Numbered from the stretch's first letter, positions 1-9,445 are shown. The stretch: 64,000 nt of DNA from Leptolyngbya sp. Cla-17 (GCF_016807185.1 NZ_JAEVYN010000002.1:2269367-2333366); one strand, 5' to 3'. The notes: generated from the sequence alone by a model not told the origin. A program made the numbers and translations.

Positions 1-1
1 G

Positions 2-1300
2 GTCGCGATCGCTCGTCGGCTGCGGGAACAGACAGACAGCAACGAGGGCTTTTTCTATCGACTGGATGGCAAGCTGAAGACTCGCTTTCTCGGCATGGAT
101 CACCAAATTTTGACAGGGGTTGAGTTCAACCGCACTGCAAGCGATACCATTCGTTATCAAGTGGGTAATATTGGCAGTACTGCCCAGTCCAATAATCCAA
201 CAAATGTAGCAAACGGCAACGCAGTTTGTAACGCTGGTGCGGCTGGACAAACCATTGCCCCTGGGCAGGTTGTGAACCGCCTCCCTTGCATTGACTCGCT
301 CAATCCAGTGTTTTCAGAGGGCAGGATTGTCAGACGAGGGTTTGGGCAGACAGGCGAAAACATTAATGAAAGTCGAGATTCGACAAACCGCACGATTGCC
401 CTCTTTCTGCAAGATCAAATCAGCTTTTCGGAGCAGTTCAAAGCGTTGTTGGGCGCACGGTTAGATTTTTTCAATGAGCAGCAAACCCGCCGCCCTGGTG
501 ATGACAGTCTGGCAACCACCGCCACCGATCGCAGCTACGAACAAAATGTCACCCGTTTCAATCCTCGCTTTGGATTTGTTTATCAACCGGATAAAGTTTC
601 TTCCTTCTATGCCAGCTACGCAAGCAGTTTCGCTTCTAATGGTGCGATCGCTCGTGGACCAAATGCTAATCGAGAGCTAGTGGCAATCCCGATCGCCACC
701 ATCAATCAATATGAAGTGGGGTACAAAGGCACCTTCTTTGACAACAATCTTGTTGCAACCCTGGCATTGTTTCAGATCGATCGCAAAGATGTTGTTAGTC
801 GTTTGGATGTAAACAACAATCCCACTGATCCTGTGGATCAACGATCACGGGGCGTTGAACTAGACCTCAGAGCCAATCTCAACTCCAGGTGGACGCTCAA
901 TTTCAACTATGCCTACATTGATGCCATTACGACCCGCGGCGTTCCTCTCTCCCTTGATCCAATCCTCGGCATTCTTGCACCAGCGCGGACTGGTCAGCGT
1001 ATTACGGGTGTCCCAAAACATTCCTTCAACGTCTGGACGGCGTATCAAGCTAGCCAAAACTGGACGATCGGGCTTGGCGCAAACTACCAGGATGATCGAT
1101 TTGCTAACCAAGATGGGACTGGGATACTGCCTAGTTACCTTGCTCTAGATGCCTTTATAGGCTATCGGGTTGGCGGACTGGAAGCTCAGATCAACTTTCG
1201 TAATCTGACCAATACTGAATATTTTCCCGGTGGCGGACGAGGGTCTGCGACTCCTAGCGATCCTTTCAGTGTTTATGCAACGGTCGGCTACCGCTTTTAG
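2..1300 (+). CDS. TonB-dependent siderophore receptor, C-terminal part (5' end outside window)
   Basis: The frame is open from base 2, so the gene begins upstream of the window; the first ATG at 95 is internal. The protein is an outer-membrane beta-barrel of the FhuA/FecA-like siderophore receptor family, which imports ferric chelates with energy from TonB-ExbBD. Visible features are alternating aromatic/hydrophilic barrel strands, the family phrase RFGFVYQPDKVSSFYASYASSF, late-barrel motifs (QYEVGYKGTFFDNNL, SRGVELDL) and a C-terminal strand SVYATVGYRF ending in Phe, as needed for BAM insertion. The plug domain is not in the window. It is followed by a deleted receptor relic, a PepSY membrane protein and a second receptor, which fits an iron-uptake cluster. 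The ligand cannot be read from the sequence. Confidence 0.93.
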   Translation, partial: VAIARRLREQTDSNEGFFYRLDGKLKTRFLGMDHQILTGVEFNRTASDTIRYQVGNIGSTAQSNNPTNVANGNAVCNAGAAGQTIAPGQVVNRLPCIDSLNPVFSEGRIVRRGFGQTGENINESRDSTNRTIALFLQDQISFSEQFKALLGARLDFFNEQQTRRPGDDSLATTATDRSYEQNVTRFNPRFGFVYQPDKVSSFYASYASSFASNGAIARGPNANRELVAIPIATINQYEVGYKGTFFDNNLVATLALFQIDRKDVVSRLDVNNNPTDPVDQRSRGVELDLRANLNSRWTLNFNYAYIDAITTRGVPLSLDPILGILAPARTGQRITGVPKHSFNVWTAYQASQNWTIGLGANYQDDRFANQDGTGILPSYLALDAFIGYRVGGLEAQINFRNLTNTEYFPGGGRGSATPSDPFSVYATVGYRF

Positions 1301-1430
1301 AGCGCGGCCAATGCCAGCAGGTGAATAGTAGTTCAACCCTGCGCTTCTATTCACCGAAGGGGTACATCTAATGTCCTCAAGATGCGTGAGCGTTCATAAT
1401 TTTCTAACAATTAAGTGTGAGGAATTAATC

Positions 1431-1781
1431 GTGAAACAGCCTCGCCGCAACCTCATTTGGCTCATGGGCATCTTGGCGATCATCGCTTCAGCACCCGCGA
1501 TCGCCAACACTGGGCCTGCCTCCAACAGCAGTTCTAAACGCGAGAAATCCGCTGAAATATCAACCAGAGATCGACCTCGACAGCAGAACCCAAAGCGCCC
1601 TGCCACAACGGTTAAAGACTGGCTGGCACAAATTAAACAAAGGGACAGTGAATCGCCTGTGCCAGTGACGGCTGTGCGGCTTAATGCCACAGAAACTGGG
1701 TTGGAAATTGTGGCAGAAACGCAGGATGGGCGATCGGGTGCGCCCTTCACAATTCTTGGCACCCTATCGGTGGAGTTTTAG
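1431..1781 (+). pseudogene. Internally deleted TonB receptor relic (AMIN-like N-terminus joined to last barrel strand)
   Basis: The start is taken as GTG 1431, with GAGGA about 8 bases upstream. The first 80 or so residues match the beginning of the intact receptor at 2991: a hydrophobic signal-peptide segment, a basic spacer, then RPATTVKDWLAQI and ETGLEIVAET, the AMIN-like segment typical of cyanobacterial receptors. The frame then jumps to GAPFTILGTLSVEF and stops. That ending is the final barrel strand of such receptors (compare GAPLSVYGSISFQF at 5500-5549). Plug and barrel, some 650-700 residues, are missing, while the frame is kept. I infer an in-frame internal deletion. The product of about 116 residues could still be secreted but cannot be a receptor. 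It sits 3 bases before the PepSY gene. Confidence 0.75.
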
Positions 1782-1783
1782 CC

Positions 1784-2911
1784 ATGAGACTACGCACTTC
1801 TGCTCTGATTTTGCATCGCTGGATTGGGCTTTTAGCAAGTCTTCTGCTAGTCATTATTGGCTTAACGGGAAGCCTACTGGTTTTCTCCGAGGAGTTGGAT
1901 CATGCTTTCAATCCTCAGTTATGGCATGTGGAACCACAGGGCGAGATGCGATCGCACCAAGAACTCGTGGAGAGTGCAAAGAAACTTTATCCTGCTCTAA
2001 AAGTACATCGCGTCACGGTGCCATCATCACCAGATGTAGCCTATACGGTGATGATGGCAGATGCTACAAACGACTACACTGATGTGTATCTAAATCCCTT
2101 TAACGGTAAGGTGCTTGGCTCTCTCCCCTGGAAACAGACGATCAGAGGGTTCTTAATCGAGCTACATGTTCACCTGTTGGCTGGTGATTTGGGGATGCAA
2201 ATTGTGGGCATCTGTGGTGGCATCTTGCTACTCATGGGTATCACGGGTCTAGCGCTGTGGAATGGCTGGCGCAACCTGAAGTACGGCTTGACGATTCGCT
2301 GGCAAGCGCCCTGGCAATTGATTCACTATGACATCCACAAAGCGATCGGGGTTGTGTCAGTTGTCTTACTCTCACTGATTGCTACCACTGGTATGGCAAT
2401 GGTCTTCTGGACACCCTTTGAGAATGCGGTCTATCATCTGACGCAAGCCCCAAAACCAGTAGAAGTAGCGTCACAGGTTGCTGTGGGTAAAGCGCCAATG
2501 GCGATCGATGAAATGCTGCAAAAAGCAGAAGCCGCCTTGCCCGGTGCCAAACTATTCAAGTTTTTCCCAGCCAAGAAACCCGAAGCCACCTTCAATGTTT
2601 GGATGCATTTGCCACAAGAGCATGAATTTAATAAAGATCCCTATCTCTATCTAGATCAGTACACGGGAGCTGTGTTGCGCGTTGATCATCCCAAACAAGG
2701 TTCGGTTGCTGACCGCATCATGAAGGCTCAGTACATCTTGCACGTTGGTAATTACGGGGGTTGGTTCACTCGTATTCTTTACTGCCTGGTCGGACTCACG
2801 CCCTTAGTGCTTGTGATTACCGGCTTTGCACTCTGGCAACGTCGTCGTTGGCTGGCGGCTCATCGACGAGAAGCCATGCAGCATAGCCAACGAGTTACTG
2901 CTAAACCCTAA
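1784..2911 (+). CDS. PepSY-associated membrane protein (iron-regulated type)
   Basis: This 375-residue inner-membrane protein belongs to the PepSY_TM family often found beside siderophore receptors. Some members act as ferric-siderophore reductases, which is family knowledge and not shown here. The N-terminus has the family signature LHRWIGLLASLLLVIIGLTGSLLVF (helix 1 with a conserved His-Arg-Trp). Further helices lie near residues 140-165, 190-215 and 325-350; LHVHLLAG and HYDIHKAIGV carry conserved histidines that could bind haem. Two periplasmic PepSY-like segments lie between the helices. It starts 3 bases after the relic's stop and is followed 80 bases later by the second receptor, so co-transcription is likely. 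The final 90 bases overlap no other convincing gene. Confidence 0.88.
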   Translation: MRLRTSALILHRWIGLLASLLLVIIGLTGSLLVFSEELDHAFNPQLWHVEPQGEMRSHQELVESAKKLYPALKVHRVTVPSSPDVAYTVMMADATNDYTDVYLNPFNGKVLGSLPWKQTIRGFLIELHVHLLAGDLGMQIVGICGGILLLMGITGLALWNGWRNLKYGLTIRWQAPWQLIHYDIHKAIGVVSVVLLSLIATTGMAMVFWTPFENAVYHLTQAPKPVEVASQVAVGKAPMAIDEMLQKAEAALPGAKLFKFFPAKKPEATFNVWMHLPQEHEFNKDPYLYLDQYTGAVLRVDHPKQGSVADRIMKAQYILHVGNYGGWFTRILYCLVGLTPLVLVITGFALWQRRRWLAAHRREAMQHSQRVTAKP

Positions 2912-2990
2912 CCCCACGCAAAGTTTTCGCTTCTTGTCGTCTAGCACAGCTAGCGATACACAGTCTTGTTTACCTATATCGGATCGATCT

Positions 2991-5549
2991 ATGCACAGTA
3001 CGTTTGTTAAAACGGTGTCGTTTCAGCTCTTTTACATCACTGTCGGGTTACTTTCTGCGATCGCGGCTTCGTCCGTCCATGCCCAATCAGCTTCAACCCC
3101 AGTGCCTTCGAGTTCGTTAATGCGCTTGAAAACAGGGATTCCTCGTTTGAGCGATCGGGTGCGTCCTGCCACAACAGTCAAAGAATGGGTTGCCCAGATG
3201 CAAGAGGCAGAGAACCAAACCTCCGTAAAAGTGACGGGTGTGAAACTTGAACCTAATGAAAGTGGATTAGACATCGTCTTAGAAACGGCAAATGGTACGT
3301 TGCAGGTTGATGCTAGTCAGTTCACCACAGAAGGGAATGCCTTAGTAGCAACTATCGCTAATACGGTGCTAGCGCTCCACGCAGGTAATGAGTTTCAGGC
3401 AGACAATCCTACCGCTGATATTGCCACTGTTACGGTGGCTCAAGTGGATGCTACCCGTATCCAAGTTCGGGTGGTTGGTAAAGCGGCGTTGCCAACTTCA
3501 GACGTGACGCTGAGGACAGGAGAGTTTGCCTATAGTCTTAATCCCGATGCTGAAGCTGATGAAGAAGTAGTGGTGACGGGAGATCGCCCAGGTTCCCGTT
3601 ACGCAGTGCCCAATGCCGCGACTGCAACGAGAACCGATACGCCGTTGCGTGATATTCCTCAATCGATTCAGGTGATTCCGCGTCAGGTCATTGAAGATCA
3701 GCAAGTGATTGAGTTGCCAGAAGCCGTGCGAAACGTATCAGGAGTGACGCGTACCTATGGCTATGCAGGCTCTACCGACAACTACACCATTCGCGGCTTA
3801 ACCTCCGACTTCAAGTTGAGAAATGGCTTTCGGGAAGAAGGTTTCTATGGCTATACTGATCCATCTGTGATTGAACGCATTGAAGTGCTCAAAGGTCCTG
3901 CCTCCGTCCTATATGGGCAATTTGAACCCGGGGGCGTTGTTAATTACATCACGAAGCAACCGTTAAGTGAGCCTTATTACGCCGGTCAATTTCGGGTTGG
4001 TAGTTTCGATTACTATCGTCCTTCCTTTGATCTCTCAGGTCCCCTTACACCCGATAAAAAATTGCTCTATCGGTTGAATGCTGCTTATGAAAATTCCGGC
4101 AGTTTTCGAGATTTCGTCAATAAGGAGTTGTTCGTTGTTGCACCTGTTTTAAGTTTCAAAATTGGAGAGGCAACCAATCTCACGCTGGAGTATGAACGGG
4201 TTGATCTGGAACGTACCTTTGATCGCGGGTTTCCACCCTTACGAGAATCCTTCCAGTTGCCAATTAGCCGCAATTTAGGAGAACCGAGCGATCGCTACGA
4301 CTTCACCAGCAACAAAGTCAACCTGGTGTTGGATCATCGCTTCAACGATAATTTGCGCATTCGCAGTGCGTTTTCAACACAGTTATTTGATTCGTTGCGA
4401 TCGAATGTACAAGCGCGTACTTTTCTCTTGGAACCAGATGGTCGTACGCTACGACGACGATTCACCCTGTTTGACGAGTCTACTGACTATTACTCCTTGC
4501 AGACGGACTTAATTGGTAAATTCAACACTGGATCGGTCGCGCATCAAGTGTTGTTTGGTGTGGATTGGAGCAAGCGGGATAGTAGCTACCTAGCCCAACG
4601 AGCGGAGTTTCGATCCATCGATATTTTCAACCCGGTCTATGGCTTTCCCACTCCTAAAACCTTCAACACCGTCTTTGGCAATGACCAAACTAGCAATAGT
4701 GTAGGCATTTATTTGCAAGATCAAGTGACCCTGCTACCCAATTTAAAGTTGCTGGTAGGTGGACGTGTGGATCTAGTTGATTTTGACAGCAAAGACTTTA
4801 CTGACGACGATGAACCAACCCGTTCTAAGCGTTCCTATACTGCGTTTTCACCCCGTTTTGGTCTTGTTTATCAACCGATCGCGCCGATTTCTCTTTATGC
4901 CAGCTACAGTCGTTCCTTCAAACCAAATGCGTTTGCCTTTACCGCTGATGGCAGCTTGATCGAACCAGAGCGGGGCACTCAGTACGAAGTTGGTATTAAA
5001 GGAGAAGCATTCAACGGTAAGCTGTCGGCAACCTTGGCTTACTACGACATTACGAAAACCAACGTCGCCACAACCGATCCCAACAATATTGATTTCTCCA
5101 TTGCCACTGGAGAAGTGACAAGCCGGGGTATTGAGTTAGACATTACTGGAGAGATCTTGCCTGGATGGAATGTGATTGCCTCCTTTGCTCACAACGATGC
5201 CTATGTCAGCAAGGATAATAGTGAGTCACTGGGCAACCGCTTAGTCAATGCGCCCCGACAGAGCGCCAGTTTGTGGACGACGTATCAACTGCAAAGCGGT
5301 CCCTTGCAAGGTTTAGGCATTGGGGCAGGGATTTATTTTGTAGGCGATCGCGATGCGACGTTGCCAAATACAGTTGAAATTCCGTCTTATGTGCGTGCTG
5401 ATGCCACCATTTTTTATCGGCGAGACAAATACCGAGTCAGCCTGAATTTCCAAAACATCTCTAACACACGGTATTACGACTCTCAAGGCTTTCTGCTTTA
5501 TCCTGGTGCACCGTTGTCGGTTTATGGAAGCATTTCGTTTCAGTTTTAG
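2991..5549 (+). CDS. AMIN-domain TonB-dependent siderophore receptor
   Basis: This is an 852-residue outer-membrane receptor. I start at ATG 2991 because the protein then opens with a signal peptide (STFVKTVSFQLFYITVGLL...ASSVHAQ); the frame extends upstream to 2826 but that part has no signal character. Order of domains: signal peptide 1-32; AMIN-like segment about 55-190 (RPATTVKEWVAQM, ESGLDIVLET); plug about 205-330 (TDTPLRDIPQSIQVIPRQVI, PEAVRNVSGV, the TonB-receptor phrase ERIEVLKGPASVLYGQFEPGG); 22-strand-type barrel to the end, closing with LSVYGSISFQF. AMIN extensions are characteristic of cyanobacterial receptors and may bind cell wall. It follows the PepSY gene and precedes a ruined second PepSY gene. 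The substrate is presumably a ferric siderophore. Confidence 0.95.
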   Translation: MHSTFVKTVSFQLFYITVGLLSAIAASSVHAQSASTPVPSSSLMRLKTGIPRLSDRVRPATTVKEWVAQMQEAENQTSVKVTGVKLEPNESGLDIVLETANGTLQVDASQFTTEGNALVATIANTVLALHAGNEFQADNPTADIATVTVAQVDATRIQVRVVGKAALPTSDVTLRTGEFAYSLNPDAEADEEVVVTGDRPGSRYAVPNAATATRTDTPLRDIPQSIQVIPRQVIEDQQVIELPEAVRNVSGVTRTYGYAGSTDNYTIRGLTSDFKLRNGFREEGFYGYTDPSVIERIEVLKGPASVLYGQFEPGGVVNYITKQPLSEPYYAGQFRVGSFDYYRPSFDLSGPLTPDKKLLYRLNAAYENSGSFRDFVNKELFVVAPVLSFKIGEATNLTLEYERVDLERTFDRGFPPLRESFQLPISRNLGEPSDRYDFTSNKVNLVLDHRFNDNLRIRSAFSTQLFDSLRSNVQARTFLLEPDGRTLRRRFTLFDESTDYYSLQTDLIGKFNTGSVAHQVLFGVDWSKRDSSYLAQRAEFRSIDIFNPVYGFPTPKTFNTVFGNDQTSNSVGIYLQDQVTLLPNLKLLVGGRVDLVDFDSKDFTDDDEPTRSKRSYTAFSPRFGLVYQPIAPISLYASYSRSFKPNAFAFTADGSLIEPERGTQYEVGIKGEAFNGKLSATLAYYDITKTNVATTDPNNIDFSIATGEVTSRGIELDITGEILPGWNVIASFAHNDAYVSKDNSESLGNRLVNAPRQSASLWTTYQLQSGPLQGLGIGAGIYFVGDRDATLPNTVEIPSYVRADATIFYRRDKYRVSLNFQNISNTRYYDSQGFLLYPGAPLSVYGSISFQF

Positions 5550-5569
5550 CATCGTCTAGGAGCCCCTGC

Positions 5570-5690
5570 ATGAAAACTCTCAAACTGCGTCATACTGCCT
5601 TTTAACCTGCATCGCTGGATTGGACTGGTGGTAGGGCTGCTCTCATCTTGATTGGCATTATAGGGAGTTTGTTGGTTCTTGACGCGCAGA
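5570..5690 (+). pseudogene. Ruined second PepSY membrane gene (5' remnant)
   Basis: An ATG 20 bases after the receptor stop opens a short frame (MKTLKLRHTAF, stop). Immediately after, another frame gives LHRWIGLVVGLLS and a third gives LIGIIGSLLVL. Together these reproduce helix 1 of the PepSY protein encoded at 1784 (LHRWIGLLASLLL, IGLTGSLLVF). The match is lost at about 5680, where the convergent PATAN gene begins. I read this as the 5' end of a duplicated PepSY gene destroyed by at least two indels and a truncation. Confidence 0.6.
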
Positions 5691-5697
5691 GATATGG

Positions 5698-6540
5698 CTA
5701 AACTTTGCCTTTCAGAAACCCGACCAAGTGGTGTAGAAAGGAGTGGCTGACAGTCGTTGTTTCGATCGCAGCCGTCTCCACTGCCAGTATTTCTGGTTTT
5801 GCAGTCGGCATAGCAGTGACTAACGGGACTTCCTCCACTAAACCTGCCGTCACCAAACGAAACGCGATTTGTTGCACTTTCTCCAACGGTAATTGCAGTT
5901 GCTGGGCGATCGCCTGTAAAGAGATCGTACCGTTAGCAAACTCCCAGAGGTGCCACTCGGTTTGGTGTAGCTTTTGTTGAGGTTTACCCTCGATGATGCT
6001 CATCACTGCTGAAGTTGGCTCCGGTAGTTTATCAGTGAGAGCGCTCCAATCCTTTAGTACCCGCAGGGCAGCCAGAGTCACTTCTGAAGCAGGCGAATTT
6101 AAGCCAGTCATCTCAGCAAAGGGTAACGGCGCTTTGCTGTCAAATTGAAACCAGGCATCCTTGAGCGCAAACAAGGTGCAGACCTGCCGCATCACCTGCG
6201 TGTAAAACAGCAGCTTGAGTTGCTCCACTGTCAACAAACCTTGGGTCTTCAGGCTGAGGCCGATGGGCGTGGTAGCGGCACAGGTCTGAGCCACACGCAA
6301 GGCCGTGTGTTCACCCAGCCAGCCGCGTTGCCCAATCATATGCGCTAACCCATGCTGATCGAGCCGATTGGCTGCCGCCACAACCCGCCCTTGATTAAAC
6401 CAGATGTAGTGGTTCTCGCGGTTCTCAGGCTGAGCGTCTGAGAGCGTACAGAGGGTGAGTAAGCCTGTTTTATTACCCTGATCCAAAAAATTGAAGAGTT
6501 CTGCCAGGGAGAACTCTGATAAATAGCCAGTCACTGCCAT
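5698..6540 (-). CDS. DUF4388 (PATAN) domain protein
   Basis: This protein of about 280 residues opens with the PATAN (DUF4388) pattern GYLSEFSLAELFNFLDQGNKTGLLTL followed by HYIWFNQGRVVAAAN. The family is common in cyanobacterial signalling, including phototaxis response regulators, where the domain is thought to mediate protein contacts. I start at ATG 6540 because AAGGA lies about 8 bases upstream; an ATG 24 bases earlier is possible. The C-terminal half (about 190-260: LWEFANGTISLQAIAQQLQLPLEKVQQIAFRLVTAGLV) looks like a winged-helix-like module. It lies 60 bases downstream of a small GTPase and a roadblock gene on the same strand. This resembles the MglA/MglB-like polarity sets seen with PATAN proteins in cyanobacteria. 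The exact role here is unknown. Confidence 0.85.
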   Translation of the reverse strand: MAVTGYLSEFSLAELFNFLDQGNKTGLLTLCTLSDAQPENRENHYIWFNQGRVVAAANRLDQHGLAHMIGQRGWLGEHTALRVAQTCAATTPIGLSLKTQGLLTVEQLKLLFYTQVMRQVCTLFALKDAWFQFDSKAPLPFAEMTGLNSPASEVTLAALRVLKDWSALTDKLPEPTSAVMSIIEGKPQQKLHQTEWHLWEFANGTISLQAIAQQLQLPLEKVQQIAFRLVTAGLVEEVPLVTAMPTAKPEILAVETAAIETTTVSHSFLHHLVGFLKGKV

Positions 6541-6600
6541 ACTGTTTTTCCTTACAGTTTTCAACGTTGTGGTTTTTAGGATCGGGGGCTCAGCGAGTTG

Positions 6601-7140
6601 CTACACTAAGCAATGCTGCATGGAGTGTTGCACCAAGGTGATGACGGCTTGCGCCACAGAGGCTGTCTGTGTTGGGTCAACTGGAATGATTGGGGGGCGT
6701 CTGTTCGCACTCAAATAGCCCAGCGCGATCGCTGCATTTTCAAGATCCCAGGCATCTGGCGCATCCATATGGGTCAAACCAATCATCATAGGCACGGGAG
6801 ATCGTTGGCGCATAAAGGCACGAATACGACGGGCATCAATAAATTCACTCGGTCGATGGGCGGCGACTAAGAGAATATAGGCATGCGCTTTTTGAATCAG
6901 AATGTCCCACATGAAATCAAACCGGGATTGTCCGGGGGTGCCATAGAGATGCAGTGCCATTTCGGGTCCAAAAGACAGCCGTCCAAAATCAAAGGCAACC
7001 GTCGTTTTTTGCTTCAGCAGAGCGGTCTCATCGGTCGCCCGACGGTCTGTATCGACCACAGCGATTTCACTTACGGAACGAATAAAGGTGGACTTGCCAG
7101 CGCCAACTGGACCCGTCACAACCAGACGCATAATCTCCAT
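6601..7140 (-). CDS. Small Ras-like GTPase (COG2229 type)
   Basis: This 179-residue protein has a full P-loop, GPVGAGKST (residues 10-18). A switch/G3-like GTPGQSRFDFMW follows near residues 67-78, in which the canonical DxxG aspartate is replaced by GTPG, as is usual in this bacterial family. The base-recognition position reads THMD near residue 123, in place of NKxD. Family knowledge places such GTPases with a roadblock/LC7 regulator (MglA/MglB principle), controlling polarity or motility. Here the broken roadblock gene lies 125 bases upstream and the PATAN gene 60 bases downstream on the same strand. With the roadblock partner damaged, regulation of this GTPase may be altered; that is inference. 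Confidence 0.85.
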   Translation of the reverse strand: MEIMRLVVTGPVGAGKSTFIRSVSEIAVVDTDRRATDETALLKQKTTVAFDFGRLSFGPEMALHLYGTPGQSRFDFMWDILIQKAHAYILLVAAHRPSEFIDARRIRAFMRQRSPVPMMIGLTHMDAPDAWDLENAAIALGYLSANRRPPIIPVDPTQTASVAQAVITLVQHSMQHCLV

Positions 7141-7264
7141 GAAGTTTCCTTAGCCTGAAAACGAGATGTGTAGGCATTTACAGAGAAAGGTTGAGAGAGG
7201 TGGGCGGGTGCTCCAGCCTTGCGGTTGATCACAACACTCGCCCGTCACTTGTGTTGTTCGATCG

Positions 7265-7638
7265 TCAGGCGAGAATCAGTTTTAATTCGCCTAATGCCCG
7301 CTTAATTTCCAGCATGAGCAATCCCTGTTTCGCGGCTTGGCCAGCAAGGACAAGAAAGACAGCATCGGTACCGCAACTAGTCAGGATGCCATAGCCTTGT
7401 GTTGCCTTCCACAAAAATACGATCAACATCACCCCGTGCAAATTCAGTACTAATGCGTTCGCCGAGTGAGAGGCATAGCCGCCGACATCGCTGCTGCTCG
7501 CTCTTCGTCAATGGCTTTTGGTAAACTCGTTGCTAGGGGCAAACCGTCTGGGGTGACAATAGCAGCCCCTTCGACATCGCTGGTTGAGCTCACAAAGTTT
7601 TGGAGTACGCTGCTGAGCTTTTCGATATTAATTGCCAT
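7265..7638 (-). pseudogene. Roadblock/LC7 (MglB-like) protein with two frameshifts
   Basis: The protein starts MAINIEKLSSVLQNFVSS, then EGAAIVTPDGLPLA, the roadblock/LC7 opening. After MSAAM the frame is lost. The next frame continues with SLGERISTEFARGDVDRIFVEGN. A third frame completes it with GYGILTSCGTDAVFLVLAG and LLMLEIKRALGELKLILA, stop at 7265. All three segments together give a normal protein of about 120 residues. So there are two single-base-type shifts, near 7465 and near 7400. They could be true mutations or errors in the assembly; reads over both places would decide. It is the expected partner of the downstream GTPase. Confidence 0.78.
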
Positions 7639-8021
7639 GATGTGCCTCGTTCAATGTAAAGAATGTGTGGAGAGTAGTCAGCGAAAGTAGTCAAAGTCTG
7701 AGAGAGTGCTTAGCGATCGCCCCAAGTTAGGGATGCGAACAAGAGCGCTTGCTTTGCTGTTGAACGGTCATTTTGCTTGAGCCTTAAGCCAGAGACTTTA
7801 GCGAAACTGGTTGACCAGCAACGCCAAGGTCAGGTCACACAAATCGCCTGCTGATTCTGCATTCCTTCGGCTTGCCGCAAGCATACAAGGTTCAGAGAGC
7901 CGTTCTTGAATGGGTACTTTGTTGACCGAGCTAAACTGCAAACAAGTTATGTGGCAAAAACTGCCGAATTGTGAGCAGGATTGATTGGGTTGAGAGCGCT
8001 TCTGAGTTATGAGCATTGTGC
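7639..8021. other. Intergenic stretch, no gene recognised
   Basis: About 380 bases between the protoglobin and the roadblock gene. A 72-codon frame exists on the - strand (8016-7798), but its composition looks random and I recognise no domain. The part nearest the roadblock gene presumably carries the promoter of the roadblock-GTPase-PATAN set. Confidence 0.4.
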
Positions 8022-8576
8022 TTACATTGCACCTGCGCCAGAAGTGATTAACCGTCTAAATAATCCTTCAGTCCAACCTGTTTCTTTCAGCACAGCAGCA
8101 GCAGCTACTTCAACGTAAGCCTGCTCAATAAACGCAAGATCAATCATGCAAATCTTGCTGAGGGATTCTTGCAATGCCGCAGACTTGCCTTCGGCACGCA
8201 ATCGCTCACCCACGGCTTGAACCACAACCGCCATTGCTGGAACAACGTGTTGTGGACCAATCCCAATGCGGACATGAATCAAACCAATGCGCCAGCGGCG
8301 ATCGGCATAGCTATTGCCCCAATTATCCATCCCTGTAAACATTTCGCCAAACCAATCAACAAAGGTTTCCCGTAAGCGATGAATACGCCCTTCAGAGGCA
8401 TTCAGAATTGCGTTCATTTCTTCGTCGCGCCCCATGAACGTGTAGAAATGATCAGCCATGTCAGGGGCAATTTCAGCACCCCAGCTAGCACTTGATTGCA
8501 ACAAGTCTCGATCAGCAGAAGTAAAGCTAATGCGAGCGGACATTTTACTCATAAAATCGTGCGGATCTAAAGCCAT
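8022..8576 (-). CDS. Protoglobin-domain protein
   Basis: This haem protein of about 184 residues belongs to the protoglobin/globin-coupled-sensor fold. I start at ATG 8576 (AAGGA about 10 bases upstream) and not at the longer frame from 8633. Visible are a helical pattern with SFTSADRDLLQSSASWGAEIAPDMADHFYTFMGRDEEM, then RIHRLRETFVDWFGEMFTG, and RRWRIGLIHVRIGIGPQHVVPAMA. The last holds the conserved RIGxxHvxigl segment with the proximal histidine of protoglobins. No output domain is attached, so it could bind O2, NO or CO as a stand-alone protein. It is a single gene with AT-rich upstream DNA. Confidence 0.82.
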   Translation of the reverse strand: MALDPHDFMSKMSARISFTSADRDLLQSSASWGAEIAPDMADHFYTFMGRDEEMNAILNASEGRIHRLRETFVDWFGEMFTGMDNWGNSYADRRWRIGLIHVRIGIGPQHVVPAMAVVVQAVGERLRAEGKSAALQESLSKICMIDLAFIEQAYVEVAAAAVLKETGWTEGLFRRLITSGAGAM

Positions 8577-9178
8577 TAATCGAAGTCCTTTCAGGTTTTT
8601 GTGTTCATTTGATAACCCATTTATAACAAGCAAAATGGTGCAGTTGTAACAGAGTTAATACGTAGTTTTTAATTTAAAAATGTCTTTAAATTCTAATAAA
8701 AATTCCACACATATTTGCTAGTTGAAAAAGATATAAAGTCCGACAGAAGAGTTGATTTAAGAGCGGCAAACATTAACTTTGCTTACGAAGTTCGGATCTA
8801 ATTTCAAGCCTTAAAGTTCCTGTTCTATAAAGGTCTTGGCTTTCAGGTTTAACAACAGAATCATTGTTTATATACTTTGTCCGAACAACATGTTGCAAAC
8901 ACGTTAAGCTTTGTAAGGTGGTGGTGTTAATGGTCTAACAAATTGAATGAAAATCTAATTTTTAGGTTAAAAATAGGTGCAAATTTGGTATGTCTTAGTT
9001 GGTGAAGCAGACAATAAAGTTAAGCTTAATATAGTGGTCATGTGTAATTGTACTGATCTGTTAATTTAATGTCGTCGTGCAAGTTAGAATAAAAGTATGA
9101 GAAAAGCTAATTTTCCGATCTTAATTTAACTAGAAAATTGGTGATGCAGGAGTATCAAAGCTTGTATGAAAAATATAA

Positions 9179-9213
9179 AAAAGGATGAATATCAAACTGA
9201 TATTCATCCTTTT
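9179..9213. terminator. Perfect 16-bp hairpin flanked by A and T runs
   Basis: Arms 9179-9194 and 9198-9213 (AAAAGGATGAATATCA and its exact complement) enclose a 3-base loop. An A run precedes and a T run ends the structure, so it could end transcription in both directions. It lies between the protoglobin promoter side and the end of the signalling region. Confidence 0.55.
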
Positions 9214-9445
9214 AATTCACTTTTATTTTGATCTATTTTACTCAGAAAAGTAAGACTATTATGGTGCATTTCTTTTGAAGTTTTGTCTAAAATATATCCT
9301 CTATTAAGCCTACTGAAGTATATGAAATCAATAAGGCTGATCAATTAAATTCTTGACGAACTAAATGCTGATATTAATAGCCGTAAAATCCGAAAAGGTA
9401 AGGGTGTTTAAGTCTTTAAATAGGTCATATGTTCATATGAACTTT

